Shown here: positions 32,523 to 40,986 of the stretch, piece after piece
Numbering within the stretch: the first letter of the stretch is position 1
Layout: each line of letters starts with the position of its first letter
From: Bacteroidales bacterium OttesenSCG-928-B11
GTDB lineage: Bacteria; Bacteroidota; Bacteroidia; Bacteroidales; WCHB1-69
Assembly (NCBI GenBank): GCA_030267125.1
Contig: JAJDJJ010000003.1
Location: forward strand, 1-64,000
Length of the DNA stretch: 64,000 nt
Direction: 5' to 3'
The notes under the pieces: generated by a model
What the model saw: the letters and a program-made list of their open reading frames with translations, nothing else
Databases searched by the model: none
What the model was told of the DNA's origin: nothing
Program-made: the position numbers and the translations under genes

Positions 32523-33683
32523 ATGTATATACATCGATATCTTGAACCGAGCGTTTTGAAAACGTTGCAAAATTTTCCGGTCACGGCGGTGACAGGTCCT
32601 CGTCAATGTGGAAAGTCAACATTAGTGAAGCATCTTCTGGAAGCGTATCCGGAAAATGTTTATTTAGATTTGGAACGGCCGTCAGATTTGCGGAAATTAG
32701 AAGATGCGGAATGGTTTTTGACATCACAAAAAGGAAAGCTGATTTGCATTGATGAGATTCAACGTCAACCGGAACTGTTCCCGTTAATCAGAAGTTTGGT
32801 TGATGAATGGAACCGACCGGGATGCTTTTTGATTTTGGGTTCCGCTTCGCGGGATTTGCTCAAACAGAGTTCCGAATCTTTGGCCGGAAGAATTTCCTAT
32901 AAAAGGTTAACGCCGTTTCTTTGGGAAGAGTTGGAGAGCGATTATCCTATCGAAAAATATTTTTCCGCAGGTGCATTCCCCCGTAGTTTATTGGCTGCGG
33001 ATAACGAAGTCTCTTTTGAATGGCGCGAAAATTTTATTCCCACATTTTTGGAAAGGGACTTGTTGCAATGGGCAGGTTTCACGCCGATTACCATGCGACG
33101 TTTATGGCAAATGCTGGCTCATGTTAACGGGCAAACGGTCAATTATTCCACATTGGCTAAATCATTGGGTATTACTTCCACTACGGTGAAAAGTTATATC
33201 GACTTATTAGCAGGAACTTACATGATTGAAATTGTGCCACCGTATCTTTCCAATTTGGGTAAAAGATTGGTGAAATCGCCTAAAGTATATATTTCCGATT
33301 CGGGAATTACGGCGGCCTTGCTGGGCTTGCGAAGTTTTGAAGAGTTGTCGGGACATCCGGCATTTGGAGCAATATGGGAGCAAATCGTGTTGTCAAACCT
33401 GAAAGGAATATTCCCCGATGCCGAGTTTTTCTATTACCGGACAACGAACGGTGCGGAGATCGATTTTGTTATGAAAATCCACAACACCATCTTTGCTATT
33501 GAGTGCAAAGCGTCCTACTCTCCCACATTATCCAAAGGGAATTATCTCGCCATCGAGGACATCGCTCCCAAACATACGTTCATCGTAACTCCCTCTCTTA
33601 GAAGCTGGTCAATGAAAGAAGGAATTGACGTGGTGTCGTTGCGGGGTGATGAGAATGTGGGATGGGATATGATAAGGCTATAA
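32523..33683 (+). CDS. AAA-family ATPase with DUF4143 domain
   Basis: A 386-residue protein from the ATG at 32523. The first 50 residues of the track ORF lie upstream of the promoter box and are excluded. Walker A is GPRQCGKST (about residues 21-29) and Walker B is LICIDEIQ (about 76-83); ILGSASRDLL follows as the sensor region. The C-terminal DUF4143 domain has a PD-(D/E)xK-like strand pair, EIDFVMKI and AIECKAS. Members are abundant, usually single genes in Bacteroidota, and their role is not known. A second, diverged member is at 48938. It is convergent with the CoADR gene. Confidence 0.85.
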   Translation: MYIHRYLEPSVLKTLQNFPVTAVTGPRQCGKSTLVKHLLEAYPENVYLDLERPSDLRKLEDAEWFLTSQKGKLICIDEIQRQPELFPLIRSLVDEWNRPGCFLILGSASRDLLKQSSESLAGRISYKRLTPFLWEELESDYPIEKYFSAGAFPRSLLAADNEVSFEWRENFIPTFLERDLLQWAGFTPITMRRLWQMLAHVNGQTVNYSTLAKSLGITSTTVKSYIDLLAGTYMIEIVPPYLSNLGKRLVKSPKVYISDSGITAALLGLRSFEELSGHPAFGAIWEQIVLSNLKGIFPDAEFFYYRTTNGAEIDFVMKIHNTIFAIECKASYSPTLSKGNYLAIEDIAPKHTFIVTPSLRSWSMKEGIDVVSLRGDENVGWDMIRL

Positions 33684-33799
33684 ATTCAGAACTCCTGACT
33701 TCTACCAATTTTTGAAAAACGCAAATGTGCGACATTTTTATTTAGAATAATCCCACGCTAAGAAGCTGATTTTCAAGGTGGAGGTCAGGAGTTCTGAAT
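33684..33799. repeat. MITE-like element with 16-bp perfect terminal inverted repeats
   Basis: ATTCAGAACTCCTGAC (33684-33699) and its exact complement GTCAGGAGTTCTGAAT (33784-33799) enclose 84 bases. Pairing continues imperfectly inwards (TTCTACCAATTTTTGAAAA against the complement of TTTTCAAGGTGGAG). No ORF lies inside. The length and ends fit a miniature inverted-repeat element; a target duplication could not be assigned with certainty. It lies between two convergent genes. Confidence 0.6.
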
Positions 33800-33817
33800 C
33801 TATGGCATTTTTTGCAA

Positions 33818-33845
33818 CCCTGCCGTGTCTTAGAGATTGGCAGGG
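33818..33845. terminator. Hairpin between convergent genes
   Basis: CCCTGCC/GGCAGGG is a perfect 7-bp stem with a 14-base loop. Before it on the plus strand is a T-run, so it fits termination of the minus-strand CoADR operon, whose stop is 25 bases away. Confidence 0.5.
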
Positions 33846-33869
33846 TGGGCAGGAAATCGCTTTAAGCTA

Positions 33870-36302
33870 TCAGATGAATAGATTCACATTCGCATTGTCC
33901 GCCCGCTCCATGTAGGAGGCCACGCCACCAATGGTGATGCCATCCAACATCTCTTCCTTTTTCACACCCATGACATCCATCGACATTTGGCAAGCGATAA
34001 ACTCAACTCCTTGTTCAATAGCTTGTTCGCGTAAAGATTCTAACGAGTCAACACCCTTCTGTTTCATGATATGACGCATCATCCGACTGCCGATGCCAAA
34101 CATGTTCATCTTCGACAGCTTTAGTTTCAACGAACTTGACGGCAACATCATGCCAAACATTTTGCCGAATATGTCTTTCTGAACTTTGGGCTTTCTGACT
34201 TTTTTGATCACGTTAAGTCCCCAGAAAGTGAAGAAAATAGATACTTTTTCTCCTGTTGCGGCAGCTCCGTTGGCAAGCACGAAAGTGGCTAAGGCTTTAT
34301 CCAGGTCATCGCTGAACATGATGAAGGTCTTTCCATGACCACCTGATGGGTTTGCTGCCTGTTCCTTTTTGGGAGCGCCTTTTTCAATAACGACCGTATA
34401 TTTCCCTTTCTCGTTTGTGTTTGAAATCATTTTATTTCCTGTCGTATTGCACCAAGCTTGCGCATCGCGAGAAAATCCGGCATCGGTGGCCACAATTTCC
34501 AACTGTTCGCCTTGGCCAATGCTGTCGATAGATTGTTTGAGCCGCAAAATGGGACCGGGGCACTGCAACCCGCAGGCATCCACTTTGAGCGTCTTTGTCG
34601 CTGTATTTTTGTTTTGTTCTATCATCGGATCGTTGTTTATTGGATTATTGTAAATAGGTGCGGTTGCCGCCCAGTAGGTTTTGTATCCGCCTAATACGTT
34701 TTTCACATTGGGATAACCGGACGCCAGCAATATCTTGGTTGCCAGATAGCCCCGTAGTCCTATCGCGCAATAGATGTAAATGCTCTTCTCTTTCGGAATT
34801 TCATCCATTCTTTTGCGTAGTTCATCTAATGGTATGTTTATCGCGTTGGAAGTATGCTCCGTCGAAAATTCATCTTTGGTGCGCACATCCAGCACTACTA
34901 TTTCATCCGGATCTGCATTGTTCAATTCGCGCCATGTGGCGTAGGGCATTGCTCCGCTAAGGATATTGGCGGCCACATAGCCGGCGATGGCAATCGGATC
35001 TTTTGCCGATGAAAACGGGGGAGCGTAGGTATGTTCCACTTTCATCAAATCGTAAATCGTTCCGCCGTTTTTGATCAACAGCGCTATTTGATCGATGCGT
35101 TTATCCACACCGTCATAGCCCACACATTGAGCACCGTAGAGTTTGCCATTGACGGGATCGAAAACAAGTTTCAGACTCAAAGGCAGGGCGTCCGGGTAAT
35201 AGCCGGCATGCGAATTGGAGTGCGTCCATGAGTTGAGATGCGGAATGCCCATCTGTTTCAAACGCTTGGCGGCAAGACCGGTAGAGGCTACGGTTAGATC
35301 GAAAACTTTGGCTATGCTGGTGCCGATAGCGCCTTCGTACTTCTCCTTGTTGCCGAATGTGATATTGTTGGCGGCAATCCATCCTTGGCGGTTTGCCGGA
35401 TTGGCGAGATAATTCAACCACGGTTTACCTGTTAATGGGTGTGGAAACTCAATCGCGTCGCCAACCGCATAGATATCTTTTTCGGATGTCTCTAAATATT
35501 CGTCCACCCAGATACCGCCGGTTTCGCCAATCTTCAATCCCGCTTTCTGCGCCAGCTCAACTTCGGGACGTACTCCGATAGAGAGGATGACCATATCGGC
35601 GCTGAGTGCCTTTCCACATTGAAGCTGAACGCTGATTTGTTCGCCGTTTTTAGAAAATCGCTCAACCGCTTGTTCCAAATAAAGTGAAACCCCTTTTTGC
35701 AAAATATGTTGATGAACGTGCGCCGCCATTGAATAATCGATAGGCGCCATGACATGACTGCCCATTTCGACAATCGAAACATGAGCGCCCGTGTGATGCA
35801 GGTTTTCTGCCATTTCCAATCCGATGAATCCGGCTCCGATCACCACGGCATTTTTAATTTCCTTGCTATCTATATAGTTTTTTATTCTGTCGGTGTCGTT
35901 TACATTGCGAAGCACGAAAATCCCGTCAAGCTCAACTCCTTCCATGCTTGGGCGAACCGGTTTCGCTCCGGGCGAAAGCAATAGTTTGTCGTATGACTCA
36001 GAATATTCCGTTCCGTCTGATTTGCGGATTTTCACAATTTTGGTTTGCGGGTTTATCTCCATCGCTTCATTTTCAACCCGAACATCAACATTAAACCTCG
36101 ATCCAAACGATTGTGGGGTTTGCAAGAATAACTTCTCGCGCTCCTCGATCACTCCGCCTATGTAGTAGGGCAATCCGCAATTAGCATACGAAATATATTC
36201 TCCTTTTTCTAACAGGATAATTTCTGCAGACTCATCGTTTCTCCGTATCCGGGCAGCGGCGGTTGCTCCACCGGCAACTCCCCCTATAATTATGTATTTC
36301 AT
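33870..36302 (-). CDS. CoA-disulfide-reductase-like oxidoreductase fused to rhodanese, TusA and DsrE domains
   Basis: An 810-residue four-domain protein. Domain 1 (1-450) is a flavoprotein: FAD loop GGVAGGATAAARIR, active-site cysteine in NCGLPYY (Cys42) and NAD loop VIGAGFIGLEMA. Domain 2 (about 460-555) is a rhodanese with catalytic loop YCAIGLRG (Cys about 512). Domain 3 (about 570-640) is a TusA/SirA-like sulfur carrier with CGLQCPGPIL. Domain 4 (about 655-810) is DsrE-like with a cysteine in FIACQMSMD. Together they can reduce polysulfide or CoA-persulfide and pass sulfur between cysteines. It is the last gene of a unit with thioredoxin and a MarR regulator; no domain looks damaged. Confidence 0.9.
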   Translation of the reverse strand: MKYIIIGGVAGGATAAARIRRNDESAEIILLEKGEYISYANCGLPYYIGGVIEEREKLFLQTPQSFGSRFNVDVRVENEAMEINPQTKIVKIRKSDGTEYSESYDKLLLSPGAKPVRPSMEGVELDGIFVLRNVNDTDRIKNYIDSKEIKNAVVIGAGFIGLEMAENLHHTGAHVSIVEMGSHVMAPIDYSMAAHVHQHILQKGVSLYLEQAVERFSKNGEQISVQLQCGKALSADMVILSIGVRPEVELAQKAGLKIGETGGIWVDEYLETSEKDIYAVGDAIEFPHPLTGKPWLNYLANPANRQGWIAANNITFGNKEKYEGAIGTSIAKVFDLTVASTGLAAKRLKQMGIPHLNSWTHSNSHAGYYPDALPLSLKLVFDPVNGKLYGAQCVGYDGVDKRIDQIALLIKNGGTIYDLMKVEHTYAPPFSSAKDPIAIAGYVAANILSGAMPYATWRELNNADPDEIVVLDVRTKDEFSTEHTSNAINIPLDELRKRMDEIPKEKSIYIYCAIGLRGYLATKILLASGYPNVKNVLGGYKTYWAATAPIYNNPINNDPMIEQNKNTATKTLKVDACGLQCPGPILRLKQSIDSIGQGEQLEIVATDAGFSRDAQAWCNTTGNKMISNTNEKGKYTVVIEKGAPKKEQAANPSGGHGKTFIMFSDDLDKALATFVLANGAAATGEKVSIFFTFWGLNVIKKVRKPKVQKDIFGKMFGMMLPSSSLKLKLSKMNMFGIGSRMMRHIMKQKGVDSLESLREQAIEQGVEFIACQMSMDVMGVKKEEMLDGITIGGVASYMERADNANVNLFI

Positions 36303-36312
36303 AGTTGCTTGT

Positions 36313-36690
36313 TTAAATTTCCTTTATTTTTGAAAGCAATTCAATGATCTCTTCTGAATCGCATTTGATCGACGCAATACACTTTTTGCCCTTGGGCGTC
36401 AGATCAAATAGCATTTGCCGTTTATCTTCTTTGCCGATAATGCGCTCGACCAACTCTTTTTTCTCTGCCGATAGAATTACTTTGGATGCGTTGGATAAGG
36501 TTAGCCCCAACAACTCCGCAATTCTCCCGGAGGTGCATTTCCCTAATGTAGATAACGAACACAAGAGCATCCCTTCGTTCAGCCCAACGCCGAATTTTTT
36601 TTGAAGATTGTCTTCAAAATTGTTAATCATACGATAGATGTCTCTCACGCGGCAAAGCGGTTCGGATTTTCGTTTTTCATCTATATTCAT
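36313..36690 (-). CDS. MarR-family transcriptional regulator
   Basis: A 125-residue winged-helix protein. The recognition region is GRIAELLGLTLSNASKVILSAEKKELV, and the wing is IIGKEDKRQMLFDLTPKGKK, both MarR hallmarks. A cysteine near the N-terminus (PLCRVRD) and three more could sense reactive sulfur or oxidants. It lies between thioredoxin and the CoADR fusion with gaps of 13 and 10 bases. Its likely operator is the 10-bp inverted repeat at 37102-37134. Confidence 0.82.
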   Translation of the reverse strand: MNIDEKRKSEPLCRVRDIYRMINNFEDNLQKKFGVGLNEGMLLCSLSTLGKCTSGRIAELLGLTLSNASKVILSAEKKELVERIIGKEDKRQMLFDLTPKGKKCIASIKCDSEEIIELLSKIKEI

Positions 36691-36703
36691 ATCGTTATAC
36701 TCC

Positions 36704-37066
36704 CTATTTATTCAAAAGTAACTCGTCGATCGCTTGCTTTAATTGATTTTTAGGTATTGCACCTTGGGCCATGTGCGGAGATCCTTCCATCGGGATAAAT
36801 AGAAGGGTAGGGATGGACTGTATTCCGAAAGCGGCGGAGAGTTCCTGTTCTACTTCTGTATTAATTTTATAGATATAGATATCGTTGCTGTATTCAGCGG
36901 CTAACTCTTCCAATACGGGGGCAATCATTTTGCACGGGCCGCACCAATCGGCATAAAAATCAATGAGGGCAGGTTTGTCGCCCAAGTAGTTCCATTCGGT
37001 TGGATTTTCTTCATAATTGGTGATTTTCGTAAGAAAATCGTTTTTGGTAAGTTGAATCGTTTTCAT
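36704..37066 (-). CDS. trx: Thioredoxin
   Basis: A 120-residue thioredoxin from the ATG at 37066. The track start at 37090 is a TTG that belongs to the -7 box and is rejected. The fold is complete: PALIDFYADWCGPCKMIAPVLEELA with the WCGPCK redox site, then FGIQSIPTLLFIP with the cis-proline. It is the first gene of a three-gene unit with MarR and the CoADR-rhodanese-TusA-DsrE fusion, so it probably serves reduction of persulfides or disulfides made by that enzyme. Confidence 0.92.
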   Translation of the reverse strand: MKTIQLTKNDFLTKITNYEENPTEWNYLGDKPALIDFYADWCGPCKMIAPVLEELAAEYSNDIYIYKINTEVEQELSAAFGIQSIPTLLFIPMEGSPHMAQGAIPKNQLKQAIDELLLNK

Positions 37067-37086
37067 ATTATTATTTTTTTGAGGGT

Positions 37087-37134
37087 GCAAAGATACAAAT
37101 TATTTTCCAATGGAACAAATATCTATTGGAAAAT
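37087..37134 (-). promoter_or_regulatory. Promoter and MarR operator candidate of trx-marR-CoADR unit
   Basis: The minus-strand -7 box TATCTTTGC occupies plus 37087-37095. Just upstream a perfect 10-bp inverted repeat ATTTTCCAAT/ATTGGAAAAT spans 37102-37134 with a 13-base spacer. This position would block the -33 region. The regulator is inferred from the operon content. Confidence 0.7.
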
Positions 37135-37168
37135 TATAAATGCAGGGAATCGAGAATTGAAAAATTGG

Positions 37169-37202
37169 AACGGGTTATCGGAAACGGTAGCCCGTTTTTT
37201 TT
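37169..37202 (+). terminator. Orphan plus-strand terminator
   Basis: AACGGGTTA/TAGCCCGTT forms a 9-bp stem with one G-U pair, followed by eight T residues. No plus-strand gene ends nearby, so it may be the relic of a lost gene or may belong to a small RNA starting in the trx promoter region. Confidence 0.55.
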
Positions 37203-37440
37203 GGAACTACTCACTTCTATTGCAAGAAAGACTAAACACACGAGGGCGCTAAGGTTTTCGCAAAGGAAACAAAGATTTAAAAATCATTTTTCTTTGCGAA
37301 ACTCTGCGTTAAACTTTGCGAAACTTGCGGTTAGAAAAATATATCGCTGAATTTAAAATACTTAGAAAGAGAATGCGAATAGGATTAACAGCAAAACTGT
37401 TATTCTGGAGTAGGGGGTGAGTAGTTTATGCCTTTTCTAA
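37203..37440. other. Intergenic stretch with short CTTTGCGAAACTT-like repeats
   Basis: No gene is supported. AAACTCTGCGTTAAACTTTGCG and GCGAAACTTGCGG-like pieces repeat at 37297-37333, and a TTCGCAAAGGAAAC copy lies earlier in the opposite sense. Such pieces are common dispersed filler in Bacteroidota. Confidence 0.35.
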
Positions 37441-37443
37441 AAA

Positions 37444-37479
37444 AAAATCCTCCCAAAGCGTTGACTTCGGGAGGATTTT
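37444..37479 (-). terminator. Terminator of hcp
   Basis: Perfect 11-bp arms AAAATCCTCCC/GGGAGGATTTT with a 14-base loop. On the minus strand the stem is followed by a T run. It lies 22 bases beyond the hcp stop. Confidence 0.9.
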
Positions 37480-37500
37480 CTACGATACGATCTATATGGA

Positions 37501-39138
37501 TTATGATAAGAACATCTTCATATCTTCATCCACTGTCGTAATTCCACCAATTCCGAAATTGTCGATTAATACTTTAGCCACATTTGGCGAAAGGAATCCC
37601 GGCAAGGTCGGCCCTAAATGGATGTTTTTCACGCCTAAAGAGAGTAGAGCCAAAAGAACGATTACCGCTTTTTGCTCGTACCAAGCAATGTTGTACGCGA
37701 TTGGCAATTCATTGATATCATTCAACTCAAACACCTCTTTCAGTTTCAGGGCAATCAGCGCCAATGAGTAGCTGTCGTTACATTGTCCGGCATCCAAAAC
37801 GCGAGGGATCCCGCCAATATCGCCCAACGGCAATTTGTTGTAACGATATTTCGCGCATCCGGCGGTGAGGATAACGGTATCTTTCGGAAGTTTTTCGGCA
37901 AATTCAGTGTAGTAGCTTCTGCTTTTCATACGTCCGTCGCAACCGGCCATCACAAAGAATTTACGGATCGCACCTGATTTCACAGCATCAACCACTTTGT
38001 CTGCCAAGGCAAACACTTGCTCATGAGCAAAACCGCCAACTATTTCTCCGCTTTCGATTTCCGTCGGGGCTTGGCATCTTTTAGCATGCTCAATCAGCTT
38101 AGAGAAATCTTTCGCTTTCCCATCTTTCCGGTCTTCGATGTGTGGAAAACCGCTGAATCCCGCCGCTCCGGTTGTATAAACACGGTCGGAGTATGTTGAA
38201 GTGGAACGGGGCGGAACAATACAGTTTGTGGTGAACAAGATCGGGCCATTGAAAGATTCGAACTCCTCGTTCTGTTTCCACCAAGCGCTTCCGTAGTTGC
38301 CCGCGAAGTGGCTGTATTTCTTGAATGCCGGATAGTAATGAGCCGGAAGCATCTCGCTGTGCGTATAAACATCCACGCCAGTGCCTTCAGTTTGCTCCAG
38401 CAGATCTTGCATATCGCGGAGATCGTGTCCTGAAATCAAGATCGCCGGATTATTGCGCACGCCGATGTTCACCTTTGTAATCTCCGGATTGCCATACGTT
38501 GAAGTATTGGCTTTATCGAGCAACGCCATCGTCTTCACGCCGTATTCACCACATTTAAGAACCAGCGCCGTTAGTTCATCGGCAGAAAGATCTTGCGTGG
38601 TCGCAACCAACGCTTCTTGTATAAAAGTATGGATGCTCTCGTCATCAAAGCCCAAATTCACAGCATGTTCGGCGTAAGCGGCCATCCCTTTCAATCCGTA
38701 AGTGAGCAATTCGCGCAACGAACGAACATCTTCATTTTCGGTTCTGAGAACGCCCACGGTAGCGGCTTTCGCTTCCATCTCTTCTACAGATTTACCGTTC
38801 CAGGTCATGCAATCGCAATCCGCTTTCACATCGCCCACCGTTGCAGCAAGTTTATCACGCAACGCAATCGCTTCCTGAATGCGGGTCACAAAACGCTCTT
38901 TGTCGAAATTGGCATTGGTGATGGTCATAAAGAGCGACTCCATCACGAAATGGTTGATCTCTTCAGACACCGTCATCCCTTTTTTGCGCATCTCTATCGC
39001 GTAACGAGAAATACCTCTTGAAAGGAATAGCAATAGATCTTGCAGATTAGCCACATCAGAAGTTTTACCACAAACTCCTTTTACTGTACAGCCTTTGTTC
39101 ATAGCTGTTTCTTGACATTGAAAACAAAACATGTTCAT
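37501..39138 (-). CDS. hcp: Hybrid cluster protein (hydroxylamine/NO reductase)
   Basis: A 545-residue iron-sulfur enzyme. The N-terminal cysteines at 5, 8, 17 and 23 ([17 protein letters not shown]) bind the cubane cluster. Ligands of the hybrid iron-sulfur-oxygen cluster appear in [26 protein letters not shown] and [13 protein letters not shown]. In E. coli Hcp acts as a high-affinity NO reductase and protects during anaerobic nitrosative stress. It follows a cupin gene by 53 bases and lies near a YgbA-like gene and a 4Fe-4S protein, a nitrosative-stress neighbourhood. Confidence 0.94.
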   Translation of the reverse strand: MNMFCFQCQETAMNKGCTVKGVCGKTSDVANLQDLLLFLSRGISRYAIEMRKKGMTVSEEINHFVMESLFMTITNANFDKERFVTRIQEAIALRDKLAATVGDVKADCDCMTWNGKSVEEMEAKAATVGVLRTENEDVRSLRELLTYGLKGMAAYAEHAVNLGFDDESIHTFIQEALVATTQDLSADELTALVLKCGEYGVKTMALLDKANTSTYGNPEITKVNIGVRNNPAILISGHDLRDMQDLLEQTEGTGVDVYTHSEMLPAHYYPAFKKYSHFAGNYGSAWWKQNEEFESFNGPILFTTNCIVPPRSTSTYSDRVYTTGAAGFSGFPHIEDRKDGKAKDFSKLIEHAKRCQAPTEIESGEIVGGFAHEQVFALADKVVDAVKSGAIRKFFVMAGCDGRMKSRSYYTEFAEKLPKDTVILTAGCAKYRYNKLPLGDIGGIPRVLDAGQCNDSYSLALIALKLKEVFELNDINELPIAYNIAWYEQKAVIVLLALLSLGVKNIHLGPTLPGFLSPNVAKVLIDNFGIGGITTVDEDMKMFLS

Positions 39139-39191
39139 AATTGTAATTTTTTATGGTTAATAATAACTGTTTCTTTTTAATTTTTTTTTGC

Positions 39192-39515
39192 TTATCTACC
39201 GGGGCGTGGAGCTTTCACAACCAATATCCGGGCTTGTTGTTCCGAATTATTCGCCAGACAATGCATTGTGCCTTTAGGGCTTTCAACGATCGTGTCTTTA
39301 CCAACCGTTATTGTTTTTTCTCCGATGCTGACATCTGGCGTGCCTTCTAATATGTAGAAAAACACATCCACCGGAGTTGTGTGAGGTTTTAGAGATTGCC
39401 CTGCTTGAAGCGTCATGTGTACGGCTTGTGCAGAATCCGTATCATAAATTCTGCGAGCATCCACATTGTGCATGTTTTCTAAAGGCTCGACTTGTTTTAC
39501 TTCTCTTATTTTCAT
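39192..39515 (-). CDS. Small cupin-domain protein
   Basis: A 107-residue cupin from the ATG at 39515; the longer track start has a Lys-rich, unlikely N-terminus. The beta-barrel motifs are LKPHTTPVDVFFYILEG (motif 1; a single metal-type His and no clear Glu in the usual place) and SPKGTMHCLAN (motif 2). Small cupins of this kind bind a metal or a small ligand; some sense redox state. It is upstream of hcp on the same strand and probably cotranscribed. Confidence 0.75.
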   Translation of the reverse strand: MKIREVKQVEPLENMHNVDARRIYDTDSAQAVHMTLQAGQSLKPHTTPVDVFFYILEGTPDVSIGEKTITVGKDTIVESPKGTMHCLANNSEQQARILVVKAPRPGR

Positions 39516-39649
39516 ACGTTTATATTTTTTTATTTTAAGGTCGTATGTCGCTCGCATGAGGAAAAACAATCATCAACTTGGGTGATTTTTGCATCATGCT
39601 CGGTTCACACGTTTATGTTGTTATTAATCCTAACTAACTTTTACTTAAT

Positions 39650-39688
39650 TTCGTAATTCGTAATTGATAATTCGTAATTGATAATTGC
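39650..39688. repeat. Short tandem repeat of AATTCGTAATTGAT units
   Basis: Two and a half direct copies of a 14- to 15-base unit built from TTCGTAATTGATAA lie between the cupin and ferredoxin genes. It resembles the dispersed low-complexity repeats seen elsewhere in the window. Confidence 0.6.
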
Positions 39689-40537
39689 TTATATCCACTT
39701 CTCTTCTATAACATTTCCTTCTATCCCGATGATCACTTTTTTAATCGGTATTTTGCGTGAAGCTTGTTCGGCAGCCATTTTCACCAATTGTAGCAATCCT
39801 CCGCAACAGGGCACTTCCATCATAACGACAGTCAACGTGTTAATGTTCGCCTCATCTATCATGGCGGTGATTTTCTCCACGTAACTCTCTTTGCCACTGT
39901 CTAATTTAGGACAAGCGATAGCCAATGTGTGATTCTTGATAAATCGATCGTGGAAATTCCCGTACGAAAAAGCGGTGCAATCAGCGGCGATGACCACGTC
40001 GGCACGATCAAAATAACCGGACTGCGGATTCAGCAAATGCAGTTGCACCGGCCAGTGTCTCAGCTGTGAAGGCACATCGTTTGTTATACTTGTTGAATTT
40101 TTAGGGGCAAAGGCTCTCGCTCCGCTTCCCGGGCAGGCGTGTGGCTGTTGAAACCCACCGCAGCCCTCTTCTCTCTTTTCCATATTCATATCTATCTCTA
40201 TATTATGTTCTTTTAAATATTGCAAACCTTGTTTTAGAAGTTCCGTTTCGCCATGATCTTTCAAATGATTCAGGTGAGCCAGTATAGTTTTTTCACCTTT
40301 GGGCGCCATTCTTTCCATCACGGCAATCTCGTCATAAGGCTCAGCCTCACGCTCTTCAAGTTCTATCGCGCCTACGGGGCAATCGCCGATACAAGCACCC
40401 AACCCATCGCAATAGAGTTCGCTAATCATTCTGGCTTTCCCGTCAATGAGCTGCAATGCACCTTCGTGGCAACCGCTGACACACAGCCCGCAGCCATTAC
40501 ATTTTTCCTCGTCTATTTTTATGATTGTCCTTTTCAT
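39689..40537 (-). CDS. 4Fe-4S dicluster protein linked to hcp
   Basis: A 282-residue iron-sulfur protein. Two clusters are encoded at the N-terminus, CNGCGLCVSGCHEGA and CDGLGACIGDCPVGA. A later cysteine-rich segment (EEGCGGFQQPHACPGSGA) and PCCGG near the C-terminus may bind another cluster. Similar proteins accompany hcp in anaerobes and probably supply electrons for hydroxylamine or NO reduction. Its promoter is divergent from the YgbA-like gene with a shared palindrome between them. Confidence 0.82.
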   Translation of the reverse strand: MKRTIIKIDEEKCNGCGLCVSGCHEGALQLIDGKARMISELYCDGLGACIGDCPVGAIELEEREAEPYDEIAVMERMAPKGEKTILAHLNHLKDHGETELLKQGLQYLKEHNIEIDMNMEKREEGCGGFQQPHACPGSGARAFAPKNSTSITNDVPSQLRHWPVQLHLLNPQSGYFDRADVVIAADCTAFSYGNFHDRFIKNHTLAIACPKLDSGKESYVEKITAMIDEANINTLTVVMMEVPCCGGLLQLVKMAAEQASRKIPIKKVIIGIEGNVIEEKWI

Positions 40538-40571
40538 TACTCTTTTATTTTTCTGTTTCGATTAATTTTCG

Positions 40572-40635
40572 GCAAAAATATAGCGATAAAAAGAGACAAA
40601 GCGTAACATTTGTTACAGACAGCGTTTATCTTTGC
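40572..40635. promoter_or_regulatory. Divergent promoter pair with GTAACA-TT-TGTTAC palindrome
   Basis: The minus -7 box TATTTTTGC (plus 40572-40580) serves the ferredoxin gene and the plus box TATCTTTGC (40627-40635) serves the ygbA-like gene. A perfect 14-base palindrome GTAACATTTGTTAC (40603-40616) lies between them, close to the -33 position of both. Crp/Fnr-family NO regulators (HcpR/NnrR type) bind palindromes of this shape. The Crp/Fnr gene at 50195 is the likely binder (inference). Confidence 0.7.
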
Positions 40636-40663
40636 ATTTTTTACAGATAATGACTTTATTCGT

Positions 40664-40924
40664 ATGCAACAATCACATATAGAGAGAGAAAAAAAGACTA
40701 TAGCCTTGATGATTCGCCTCTATTGTCGAAAAAAAGAGAAGAACAGCGAGTTGTGTTCGTTGTGCAGGGAGTTGATTGAATACGCTCATCAGCGACTTGA
40801 TCATTGTCCATTCGGCGAGGCAAAAACGAGCTGTAAAAATTGTGCCATACACTGTTATGTTCCAATAGAACAAAAGAGAATTCGCCAAGTTATGCGCTAT
40901 GGACAAGCGGGGGACAGAGCGTGA
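40664..40924 (+). CDS. ygbA: YgbA-like nitrosative-stress protein
   Basis: About 86 residues from the ATG at 40664; the track start at 40610 lies upstream of the -7 box. The cysteine pattern CSLCRELIEYAHQRLDHCPF followed by CKNCAIHCY and RQVMRYGQAG matches the YgbA family (nitrous-oxide-stimulated promoter protein family). E. coli ygbA is induced by NO through NsrR. The protein probably binds an iron-sulfur cluster or metal with its six cysteines and supports recovery from NO stress. Confidence 0.82.
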   Translation: MQQSHIEREKKTIALMIRLYCRKKEKNSELCSLCRELIEYAHQRLDHCPFGEAKTSCKNCAIHCYVPIEQKRIRQVMRYGQAGDRA

Positions 40925-40959
40925 GTAATTGGTAGCGGACTAAAATTTTAAAAAAACGC

Positions 40960-40968
40960 TATCTTTGC
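40960..40968 (+). promoter_or_regulatory. -7 promoter box of the type I restriction operon
   Basis: TATCTTTGC lies 18 bases before the ATG of hsdM. The five genes behind it overlap or nearly touch, so it is probably the only promoter. Confidence 0.7.
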
Positions 40969-40986
40969 ATATTATAAAAACCTAAT

